From Isoetes taiwanensis (lineage: Eukaryota; Streptophyta; Lycopodiopsida; Isoetales; Isoetaceae): a stretch of DNA of 64,000 nucleotides. Numbering within the stretch: the stretch's first letter is position 1; each line of letters starts with the position of its first letter. Under the pieces are notes generated by a model that searched no databases, was not told the DNA's origin, and saw nothing but the letters and a program-made list of their open reading frames with translations. A program made the position numbers and the translations under genes. The stretch lies in NCBI GenBank assembly GCA_021234155.1, contig JAJEKV010000185.1:306001-370000 (forward strand), given 5' to 3'. Positions 48,011 through 58,396 of the stretch are shown here, piece by piece.

Positions 48011-48241
48011 TCAGGCATAAAGATTACATCTAAAGACCAAAAGAGCGAAAATGTGTAGTTTAGAACGTCTAAAAGCACAAAATAGTATAAGCACATTCAG
48101 CTCAAGCTTTTTTTATTTAATTAAAAAATTCAGCAACTATGTGTGACAAAGTACATATAAAATGTGCATTTGTGACTTTTAATACCGACATAATGGTGTT
48201 ATTAGTTAGAAAGTCTAGAGGGTTTTAGGATTGACAATCTA

Positions 48242-48300
48242 CTAGTAATGGGTGCCCGGCGTTGCAGGGCATAAATACGATTTATGTGGGAACATGAAGT
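48242..48300 (-). mobile_element. Helitron 3' end
   Basis: The minus-strand terminus reads GCCCTGCAACGCCGGGC, a hairpin at about 48254-48270, then ACCCATTACTAG ending at 48242 and followed by T. This closely resembles the end of the complete Helitron at 14652-15200 (GCCCGGCAACGCCGGGC...TTTACTAG). The 5' end is not located. Confidence 0.7.
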
Positions 48301-48660
48301 TGTGGACGTACTTGTAATACATAGCTGTATTTGAGAAGGAACAAAGAGATAGATAGTAGTTTTAACGTCAAACTACTATCCTCAAACTTTCCTCTTGAAT
48401 TCATTGAAATGTGGTTTAGTTTGTTATGTGGTTGAAGAGATGTGCCGAATTGGAAGATATTCACCACTTTAACAAAGATGATAATTTGTTACTGTAGTAA
48501 TAACAATTTTATGTCTGCAGCCTCAAAGCCCAGATCATAAAGCTTGAGAACACCTAATGTTAAGTTATGAAAATCATCAATATTACAAAAGTGAATACTG
48601 TTGTTTCATGGTTCGTTCTAATAGTCTAACTCACAATCTCTCAATTTATTAAGTGTTGCA
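48301..48660. other. No gene recognised; perhaps Helitron interior
   Basis: AT-rich, with no coding signal. It lies on the inner side of the Helitron terminus at 48242, so it may be part of that element. Confidence 0.35.
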
Positions 48661-49140
48661 TGGAATAGAATAGAATAGAATAGTTTTTTTAACGTCCACG
48701 AAGACCAATAGGTCATGGGACCCATACAATGGGCTAGTACAATCATTACTACTAGGATTAAAAAACCCCTGCCTCGAAAGGTTTTCAAGGGAAAAACCTT
48801 TGCAGTAATGATGATACTAGACAAGCTTAGATAATGACTACTGAGGGCTCAGTAATTGCAGACGTTTATCTAGAACCTCAAGTATGTATAATGCCAAGTC
48901 ATGCACAGATGGTGCGCTGAGAAGTTGTGGAAGCGTGGAATGGAATGCTAAGGTCGAAAAATGATTCCGGACTATCTCAAAAGCAGGGCAACTCAGAAGA
49001 GTATGGCTTTCATCTTCAATAACCTGTAACTGGCAACAGGCACATAGTCTCGCTTCTCGCGGCAATTGCTCGAGTTGTTGTGGACAACTCGAGCAATTGC
49101 TTGCAACAATTGGAGAGAGTGTTTTTTTAGTAAGCAACCG
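48661..49140 (-). mobile_element. LINE C-terminus and 3' end
   Basis: The minus strand encodes LPREARLCACCQLQVIEDES, then HTLLSCPAFEIVRNHF, a complete CxxC...H....C knuckle, and an open C-terminus (LSAPSVHDLALYILEVLDKR) to 48838. The 3' UTR follows with a hairpin (about 48760-48795), the box GGGTCCCATGACCTATTGGTC and an ATTCT repeat at 48661-48685. It is less decayed than the other LINE copies. Confidence 0.85.
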
Positions 49141-49329
49141 AGCACTTCCCGTTCTTCAATATACGTAAAAAGCAACCGGTTATTATGTATTTTAAGTAGT
49201 GGCTTTTTCTTTTCCTTAAAATGATTATTACCTATATGTAGAACATTATTTTGAAATAGTCTGCAAGACAATTATCAAATTTGTCTGCATGCTTTATTCT
49301 AGAAAGAACCAACAAAAGATAGAGACCTT

Positions 49330-49870
49330 AAAGCTGCCTCTGAAGACATTCATGGAGGTGGAGTATTAATTATCATATCGTAGAACCACATAGGAAGCAA
49401 AAGCGTAAAGGTCTCGCAATCATTGCTATCCATGAAAGAACGTTTTCAAATGACATGAAAATACAATACTCGCTCCTTCAAGGCTACAACACAATATACA
49501 TATCAACATTCAATTGGAGGCCAATATTGTATGAAGGAACCCTTTCCACTCTACTGCTTTGTCACATGCTTTTAAGGCACTAAGAAATGTCATATGGCTC
49601 TCCTCACCATGGGCATAAGCGGAGATTATTGCACTCCACGGGAACACACTTGGGCTTGTATGCCACTGTCTTCCAGTTTCTGAAACACTCTAGAGCTAAA
49701 AAATGGCTTCTCCATGTTGTATGTATCTAGCAATCATTGCATAGCATGAAACTAAATGTCGTATTGGCATATTATAAAGACATGACAGGCTTGGCACAAC
49801 TGTCCACACTTGGCATACATATCAGCCAAGGTATTTTCTATAATTGTACCACATTGGTAGTATCATCTCA
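49330..49870 (-). pseudogene. PPR-protein relic
   Basis: Minus-strand pieces in shifting frames match PLS-type PPR repeats: NTLADMYAKCGQ, NMPIRHLVSCYAMIARYIQH, FQKLEDSGIQ, SAIISAYAHGEESHMTFLSA and LKACDKAVEWKGFLH. Several frameshifts and stops separate them. It is a decayed gene for an organellar RNA-binding protein. Confidence 0.7.
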
Positions 49871-50521
49871 TAAATGAGCTCCCTTCCTTGAGGATTATCA
49901 ATATAACATTCAATCTACAAATATGAAAGAACACAAAACTCGCCTTGTTACCTGCATTTCAATGGAGCCTGTGAATGGAGCTCAGAGAAGAGACATTAGA
50001 TTCAATCTCAGGAGCAACACACTTTAATCATACATGTGCTTCAACAAATCGAAACTCCAACTAAAAATCTCGGATCAGTAGCAGTCGCATATTCCTAAAG
50101 GTCTCTTGCTGAAACATTCTTAGATTTTTCTCAAAGTTGTTTATCACATGTAGTGAACTGTAGCAGAGTTCTAGTGGACCTTTTGTCACTTCTGAAACTC
50201 TTATTTACATGATGTAGAAGAAGAAAACAATAACATGTTTCAAATGGCTATTGCCTAATTCACCAACATATAATATAATGGAATACCTAAGATGCTTGCT
50301 TCCAAACATCTAGGTGCATGAAGCATGGTCTTCTAGCAAAGCAATATAAATCATTTATTTCTACTTCTTTGCAGATTTTCTCACAATATACATGTACTGA
50401 ACTGCAAGCATATACATCCACACATGTTGAAATCAACAAATACCAGATTACAAATGCATCCTATGCTATAGGTAGAGAGCATGAGACAACTTTAAAATAC
50501 CATATCACAAATGCATGCTAT
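49871..50521. other. Left flank of the LTR array
   Basis: No gene is recognised. It contains TGCTATAGGTAGAGAGCATG (about 50464), also found just right of the array at about 58070. Without the array these form a tandem duplication of about 59 bp. Confidence 0.6.
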
Positions 50522-51292
50522 TGATATGGTTCACAACAATAAACCATTCCTTTTATCTCTTCCAAATAGAATACCTGATCTCTTCAAACAAATCATATTC
50601 TCAAACAAATCATATTCTCATAACCTGTAAACCGTCTAGGTTTGCTACAGAATCCACAGAATAAACCGTTAGCAATGACAAAATGATCTAAGTATGAAAT
50701 AAGAAGACAAATAAGCACAGATCCAATGAACATAAGATACGAGATACACCAATTGATATGAACTACACCAATAGCTCAGAATGGATTCTCAATACACGGC
50801 AAATAATGGCAGTTCTCCACCCAACCGGGCCAACCGATGTTGAGAACTGGCAGATTAACAGCAAGGCAGAAGGCTATGGCAATTTCTAGGCAAGAAGCTT
50901 GGTTCTCTTCAAAAGGCAATCTTGGTCGCAGTCCAGTCGACCCACGGCCACTTTTTGGCGATATCTCACGATCCACAAGGAGTTAGCGAATGGGCGACCC
51001 CAATCCGGAAACTAGACACTGAGAGCTTTCCAATGAGCCCTGGATCGCAATACTCCGACTTATATTCGATGAGATATGACCTTTTGAAGTTGGCCTTTTA
51101 GAAATTGCTATTTTTGGACTGGGATATTATCAAGGAGATTAGCTTGGCTTAATAGATATTATTTGACCATAACCATTACAATTGCCATTTAATTGCCTTG
51201 CCATGCTATTACTTTGCCCTTCTCACACACCCATGCTAGTCCACCAAGACCAACGTTCAAGGCCACTCCCCCGAGCTACCATATCCATATCA
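50522..51292 (-). repeat. LTR 1 (outer 3' LTR)
   Basis: Runs from TGATATGG to CCATATCA. The GCTAT target duplication lies just left. On the right is a 48-bp duplicated junction with two candidate polypurine tracts. Confidence 0.9.
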
Positions 51293-52563
51293 ATTCCTCC
51301 CTTTTTCAAGGCCACTCCCCCGAGCTACCATATCCATATCAATTCCTCCATTTTCTGAAGGCAACTGACCTCAGTTGTGTCCATAAACAAATTAAGCACC
51401 AACTTAATTTACCCAATTGAGCACGAACTCAATTTATACATGAGCACCAACTCAATTTGTACATGAGCACCAACTCAATCCATTTTAAGGACCAAAGGCT
51501 AGGATTATGACTTCATAAAATAACACCAACTATTTATGACAATCACAATCGTTGTGGCTAAAAGATTAAGATAAAGATTCGGGGGAAGATTTGATTATTC
51601 TTTTGAGATATATTAGCAAAGCTTAAGATCTACTAGATAAAAAATTAAATTTTAAGATAAAGGCAAGATTAAGAAAAGATCAAGGGTTCCCTGTTGAAGC
51701 CGCAGACTCAACCAAGTAGCACCAACTACTGCTCAAAACTCTAGACACCAATCTAGAATTTCAATATCATCCATTAACATTAACACTTATAGCACCAACC
51801 ATTGTGCAACTATTAATGGCATGATCATTCATTGAAAGGAAACAATTACAATCATAAAATAGATTTACAATTTCTCTAAAGGCACAAATCCTTTAAAATC
51901 TTTTAACAGATTTTAAAGTCACCTCTACTTTTAAACTGCAATTTCTTACAGACAGATATTCATTATTAAGACATCTTACTAAAACAACGTGCCGCAACTT
52001 ACATTGTTTAGAATTTATTTAGTTTGGAATAGTTCAAGATTTGTCAAGGATAAAGAGTTAAGATAAAGATTGATCCGTCCACCATAGATACGCCCTCCGT
52101 AGATGCAGGAAAAATTTCAACAGAGATCCATCTTGGCCAAGGAGATGGATCGTCAGTTCTGGTTAGGCTTGATTGAAAGGAGATCCATTTTGGCAAATGA
52201 AATGGATTGATAAGGAAGATTAGGCTCAGTTCCCTCTGCTTAATCCACATCACCAATCACCTGCACTTATATATTTCCTGCAACAAACAATTTTGTCATA
52301 CTGATATCCAAAGGTTGATTACTTTGGGTAGAATCGGATTGGAAAGAATGATCCAAGAAGTTAAAATTTTAATTTCATAGGAAGAAGATCATTTAGATTC
52401 TCAGGAGGAGCAACTCTATTCCAATTTGTAATCACTAGCACCAACTAGATGACTTACAAACATCAAGAATAGCCAGAATAAGATTCTCTACTCCTGTTTG
52501 CAATCTCCAGCACCAATCGGAAGTCTTTGCAAACTTTAGGAATAGCTTGGCTCTGATATCAAT

Positions 52564-53319
52564 TGATATGGTTCACAACAATAAACCATTCCTTTTATCT
52601 CTTCCAAATAGAATACCTGATCTCTTCAAACAAATCATATTCTCATAACCTGTAAACCGTCTAGGTTTGATACAGAATCCACAGAATAAACCGTTAGCAA
52701 TGACAAAATGATCTAAGTATGAAATAAGAAGACAAATAAGCACAGATCCAATGAACATAAGATACGAGATACACCAATTGATATGAACTACACCAATAGC
52801 TCAGAATGGATTCTCAATACACGGCAAATAATGGCAGTTCTCCACCCAACCGGGCCAACCGATGTTGAGAACTGGCAGATTAACAGCAAGGCAGAAGGCT
52901 ATGGCAATTTCTAGGCAAGAAGCTTGGTTCTCTTCAAAAGGCAATCTTGGTAGTGCGTCCAGTCGACCCACGGCCACTCTTTTGGCGATATCTCACGATC
53001 CACAAGGAGTTAGCGAATGGGCGACCCCAATCCGGAAACTAGACACTGAGAGCTTTCCAATGAGCCCTGGATCGCAATACTCCGACTTATATTCGATGCG
53101 ATATGACCTTTTGAAGTTGGCCTTTTAGAAATTGCTATTTTTTGGACCTGATATTATCAAGGAGATTAGCTTGGCTTAATAGATATTATTTGACCATAAC
53201 CATTACAATTGCCATTTAATTGCCTTGCCATGCTATTACTTTGCCCTTCTCACACACCCATGCTAGTCCACCAAGACCAACGTTCAAGGCCACTCCCCCG
53301 AGCTACCATATCCATATCA
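52564..53319 (-). repeat. LTR 2 (inner)
   Basis: Nearly identical to LTR 1 apart from small indels. The primer-binding site of internal domain A lies at 52549-52561 (minus). Confidence 0.9.
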
Positions 53320-54308
53320 ATTCCTCCCTTTTTCAAGGCCACTCCCCCGAGCTACCATATCCATATCAATTCCTCCATTTTCTGAAGGCAACTGACCTCA
53401 GTTGTGTCCATAAACAAATTAAGCACCAACTTAATTTACCCAATTGAGCACGAACTCAATTTATACATGAGCACCAACTCAATTTGTACATGAGCACCAA
53501 CTCAATCCATTTTAAGGACCAAAGGCTAGGATTATGACTTCATAAAATAACACCAACTATTTATGACAATCACAACTGTTGTGGCTAAAGATTAAGATAA
53601 AGATTCAGGGAAGATTTGATTATTCTTTTGAGATATATTAGCAAAGCTTAAGATCTACTAGATAAAAATTAAATTTTAAGATAAAGGCAAGATTAAGAAA
53701 AGATCAAGGGTTCCTGTTGAAGCACCGACTCCAACCAGTAGCACCAACTACTGCTCAAAACTCTAGACACCAATCTAGAATTTCAATATCATCCATTAAC
53801 ATTAACACTTATAGCACCAACCATTGTGCAACTATTAATGGCATGATCATTCATTGAAAGGAAACAATTACAATCATAAAATAGATTTACAATTTCTCTA
53901 AAGGCACAAATCCTTTAAAATCTTTTAACATTTTTAAAGTCACCTCTACTTTTAAACCGCAATTTCTTCGACATGGATATTCATTATTAAGACATCTTAC
54001 TAAAACAACGTGCACGCAACTTACATTGTTTAGAATTTATTTAGTTTGGAATAGTTCAAGATTTGTCAAGGATAGAGAGTTAAGATAAAGATTGATCCGT
54101 CCCACCATAGATAAAGCCCTCCGGAGATGCAGGGGAAAAATTTCAACAGAGATCCATCTTGGCCAAGGAGATGGATCGTCAGTTCTGGTTAGGCTTGATT
54201 GAAAGGAGATCCATTTTGGCAAATGAAATGGATTGATAAGGAAGATTAGGCTCAGTTCCCTCTGCTTAATCCACATCACCAATCACCTGCACTTATATAT
54301 TTCCTGCA

Positions 54309-54629
54309 GGGTAAAAGCATGTTAGGGTGTACCACTTTTGGAACCTGCAAAAGTACATACACTAGGTACTTCAGAACTGGGTACTTTCTCATTTTTATTT
54401 TCATTAAAACTAGTACAAAAGTCCAAAATAAAAGTCACGGACGCATTAATATTCAAAGTTAAGATAAAGATAATGCTACCGGAGACCAAAATATATATAA
54501 AAGTTTTAGAATGTACCTTTTATTGAGATATTACACAGGTACCCAGTACCCAGTCCTGGGTACCTTTTTAGGTACTTTTTTGGTCACTAAATAATACTTT
54601 TTAAGGGACACCCTAACATGCTTTTACCC
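54309..54629. mobile_element. Small TIR element, 321 bp, in internal domain B
   Basis: The ends GGGTAAAAGCATGTTAGGGT and their inverse enclose an AT-rich interior with GGTACC/CAGTACC repeats. TGCA occurs on both sides (54305-54308 and 54630-54633). Internal domain A shows the empty site (TTCCTGCAACAAAC), proving insertion with a 4-bp duplication. Superfamily not assigned. Confidence 0.9.
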
Positions 54630-54914
54630 TGCAACAAACAATTTTGTCATACTGATATCCAAAGGTTGATTACTTTGGGTAGAATCGGATTGGAAAGAAT
54701 GATCCAAGAAGTTAAAATTTTAATTTCATAGGAAGAAGATCATTTAGATTCTCAGGAGGAGCAACTCTATTCCAATTTGTAATCACTAGCACCAACTAGA
54801 TGACTTACAAACATCAAGAATAGCCAGAATAAGATTCTCTACTCCTGTTTGCAATCTCCAGCACCAATCGGAAGTCTTTGCAAACTTTAGGAATAGCTTG
54901 GCTCTGATATCAAT

Positions 54915-55675
54915 TGATATGGTTCACAACAATAAACCATTCCTTTTATCTCTTCCAAATAGAATACCTGATCTCTTCAAACAAATCATATTCTCATAAC
55001 CTCAGAAACCGTCTAGGTTTGATACGAGAATCCACGTAATAAACCGTTAGCAATGACAAAATGATCTAAGTATGAAATAAGAAGACAAATAAGCACAGAT
55101 CCAATGAACATAAGATACGAGATACACCAATTGATATGAACTACACCAATAGCTCAGAATGGATTCTCAATACACGGCAAATAATGGCAGTTCTCCACCC
55201 AACCGGGCCAACCGATGTTGAGAACTGGCAGATTAACAGCAAGGCAGAAGGCTATGGCAATTTCTAGGCAAGAAGCTTGGTTCTCTTCAAAAAGGCAATC
55301 TTGGCTGTGCAGTCCAGTCTGACCCACGGCCACTCTTTTGGCGATATCTCACGATCCACAAGGAGTTAGCGAATGGGCAACCCCAATCCGGAAACTAGAC
55401 ACTGAGAGCTTTCCAATGAGCCCTGGATCGCAATACTCCGACTTATATTCGATGAGATATGACCTTTTGAAGTTGGCCTTTTAGAAATTGCTATTTTTGG
55501 ACTGGGATATTATCAAGGAGATTAGCTTGGCTTAATAGATATTATTTGACCATAACCATTACAATTGCCATTTAATTGCCTTGCCATGCTATTACTTTGC
55601 CCTTCTCACACACCCATGCTAGTCCACCAAGACCAACGTTCAAGGCCACTCCCCCGAGCTACCATATCCATATCA
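54915..55675 (-). repeat. LTR 3 (inner)
   Basis: Nearly identical to LTR 1 and LTR 2. The primer-binding site of internal domain B lies at about 54900-54912 (minus). Confidence 0.9.
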
Positions 55676-56660
55676 ATTCCTCCCTTTTTCAAGGCCACTC
55701 CCCCGAGCTACCATATCCATATCAATTCCTCCATTTTCTGAAGGCAACTGACCTCAGTTGTGTCCATAAACAAATTAAGCACCAACTTAATTTACCCAAT
55801 TGAGCACGAACTCAATTTATACATGAGCACCAACTCAATTTGTACATGAGCACCAACTCAATCCATTTTAAGGACCAAAGGCTAGGATTATGACTTCATA
55901 AAATAACACCAACTATTTATGACAATCACAACTGTTGTGGCTAAAGATTAAGATAAAGATTCAGGGAAGATTTGATTATTCTTTTGAGATATATTAGCAA
56001 AGCTTAAGATCTACTAGATAAAAATTAAATTTTAAGATAAAGGCAAGATTAAGAAAAGATCAAGGGTTCCTGTTGAAGCACCGACTCCAACCAGTAGCAC
56101 CAACTACTGCTCAAAACTCTAGACACCAATCTAGAATTTCAATATCATCCATTAACATTAACACTTATAGCACCAACCATTGTGCAACTATTAATGGCAT
56201 GATCATTCATTGAAAGGAAACAATTACAATCATAAAATAGATTTACACTTTCTCTAAAGGCACAAATCCTTTAAAATCTTTTAACAGATTTTAAAGTCAC
56301 CTCTACTTTTAAACTGCAATTTCTTACAGACAGATATTCATTATTAAGACATCTTACTAAAACAACGTGCCGCAACTTACATTGTTTAGAATTTATTTAG
56401 TTTGGAATAGTTCAAGATTTGTCAAGGATAAAGAGTTAAGATAAAGATTGATCCGTCCACCATAGATACGCCCTCCGTAGATGCAGGAAAAATTTCAACA
56501 GAGATCCATCTTGGCCAAGGAGATGGATCGTCAGTTCTGGTTAGGCTTGATTGAAAGGAGATCCATTTTGGCAAATGAAATGGATTGATAAGGAAGATTA
56601 GGCTCAGTTCCCTCTGCTTAATCCACATCACCAATCACCTGCACTTATATATTTCCTGCA

Positions 56661-56981
56661 GGGTAAAAGCATGTTAGGGTGTACCACTTTTGGAACCTGC
56701 AAAAGTACATACACTAGGTACTTCAGAACTGGGTACTTTCTCATTTTTATTTTCATTAAAACTAGTACAAAAGTCCAAAATAAAAGTCACGGACGCATTA
56801 ATATTCAAAGTTAAGATAAAGATAATGCTACCGGAGACCAAAATATATATAAAAGTTTTAGAATGTACCTTTTATTGAGATATTACACAGGTACCCAGTA
56901 CCCAGTCCTGGGTACCTTTTTAGGTACTTTTTTGGTCACTAAATAATACTTTTTAAGGGACACCCTAACATGCTTTTACCC
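56661..56981. mobile_element. Small TIR element, 321 bp, in internal domain C
   Basis: Same length and virtually the same sequence and position as the copy at 54309-54629, with TGCA at 56657-56660 and 56982-56985. It therefore derives from one insertion copied with the array unit. Confidence 0.9.
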
Positions 56982-57266
56982 TGCAACAAACAATTTTGTC
57001 ATACTGATATCCAAAGGTTGATTACTTTGGGTAGAATCGGATTGGAAAGAATGATCCAAGAAGTTAAAATTTTAATTTCATAGGAAGAAGATCATTTAGA
57101 TTCTCAGGAGGAGCAACTCTATTCCAATTTGTAATCACTAGCACCAACTAGATGACTTACAAACATCAAGAATAGCCAGAATAAGATTCTCTACTCCTGT
57201 TTGCAATCTCCAGCACCAATCGGAAGTCTTTGCAAACTTTAGGAATAGCTTGGCTCTGATATCAAT

Positions 57267-58065
57267 TGATATGGTTCACAACAATAAACCATTCCTTTTA
57301 TCTCTTCCAAATAGAATACCGATCTCTTCAAACAAATCATATTCTCATAACACGTGAAACCGTCTAGGTTTGATACAGAATCCACAGAATAAACCGTTAG
57401 CAATGACAAAATGATCTAAGTATGAAATAAGAAGACAAGTAAGCACAGATCCAATGAACATAAGATACGAGATACACCAATTGATATGAACTACACCAAT
57501 AGCTCGAATGGATTCTCAATACACACGGCAAATAATGGCGGTTCTCCACCCAACCGACCAACCGATGTTGAGAACCCAGCGGATTAACAACAAGGCGAAG
57601 GCTATGGCAATTTCTAGGCAAGAAGCTTGGTTCTCTTCAAAAGGCAATCTTGGTACATGCCATTCGATCGACCCGGCCACTCTTTTGGCGATATCTCACG
57701 ATCCACAAGGAGTTAGCGAATGGGCGACCCCAATCCGGAAACTAGACACTGAGAGCTTTCCAATGGGCGACCCCAATCCGGAAACTAGACACTGAGAGCT
57801 TTCCAATGAGCCCTGGATTGCAATAATCCGACTTATATTCGATGAGATATGACCTTTTGAAGTTGGCCTTTTAGAAATTGCTATTTTTGGACTGGGATAT
57901 TATCAAGGAGATTAGCTTGGCTTAATAGATATTATTTGACCATAACCATTACAATTGCCATTTAATTGCCTTGCCATGCTATTACTTTGCCCTTCTCACA
58001 CACCCATGCTAGTCCACCAAGACCAACGTTCAAGGCCACTCCCCCGAGCTACCATATCCATATCA
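57267..58065 (-). repeat. LTR 4 (outer 5' LTR)
   Basis: It has a private 46-bp tandem duplication at about 57715-57806 (GGGCGACCCCAATCCGGAAA...). The GCTAT target duplication follows. It is the most diverged LTR, with several small indels in 57290-57680. Confidence 0.9.
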
Positions 58066-58070
58066 GCTAT

Positions 58071-58396
58071 GCTATAGGTAGAGAGCATGAGACAACTTTG
58101 AAAGACACTTTGACTGCAATTTCATAAACATGTAGTCCAATACCAGGGTACCAGCCATGGACAATCTAATCAATGTTTTAAATACAGGTGCTCGATTGTA
58201 GACTTCAATTAAAACTTACTTGTCACATATGCATGTATATATGCGATGGCATCTCAACACCTACTGTCAGCATCTTCTGCACTTACAATGCTTTTGCTCT
58301 TTGGACAACTTTTTCCCGATATATGGGCCTGCTTATACCATATAAGCTTTAGTACATGGAGAAATAAGATGATATAGTGCGAGATAACAGAGTTAC
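58071..58396. other. Right flank of the LTR array
   Basis: No gene is recognised apart from the continuation of the flanking 59-bp duplication. Confidence 0.5.

Larger units (their letters stand above)
50522..58065 (-). mobile_element. Tandem array of a non-autonomous LTR retrotransposon
   Basis: Four LTRs alternate with three internal domains. The whole block is bounded by one 5-bp duplication, GCTAT (50517-50521 and 58066-58070). LTRs begin TGATATGG and end CCATATCA. Orientation is minus: just left of each of the three right-hand LTRs lies a primer-binding site which on the minus strand reads TGATATCAGAGCC, close to the initiator-Met tRNA site TGGTATCAGAGC. At the other side of each internal domain a polypurine tract (AAAAAGGGAGGAA) abuts the LTR. 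Internal domains have no gag or pol; the longest frames are about 80 codons. A single unit would be about 2.8 kb, so the element is non-autonomous and larger than a typical TRIM. Confidence 0.9.

Noticed and set aside
51193-51420. A 75-residue plus-strand frame repeated identically three times (51193, 53220, 55576)
   Set aside because: It spans the LTR/interior border of the retrotransposon array and is antisense to the element. Identity reflects the recent copying of DNA, not protein selection.
52044-52256. Repeated 70-81 residue minus-strand frame in each retrotransposon interior
   Set aside because: It resembles no gag or pol domain and lengths differ between copies through indels. I could not support a protein.
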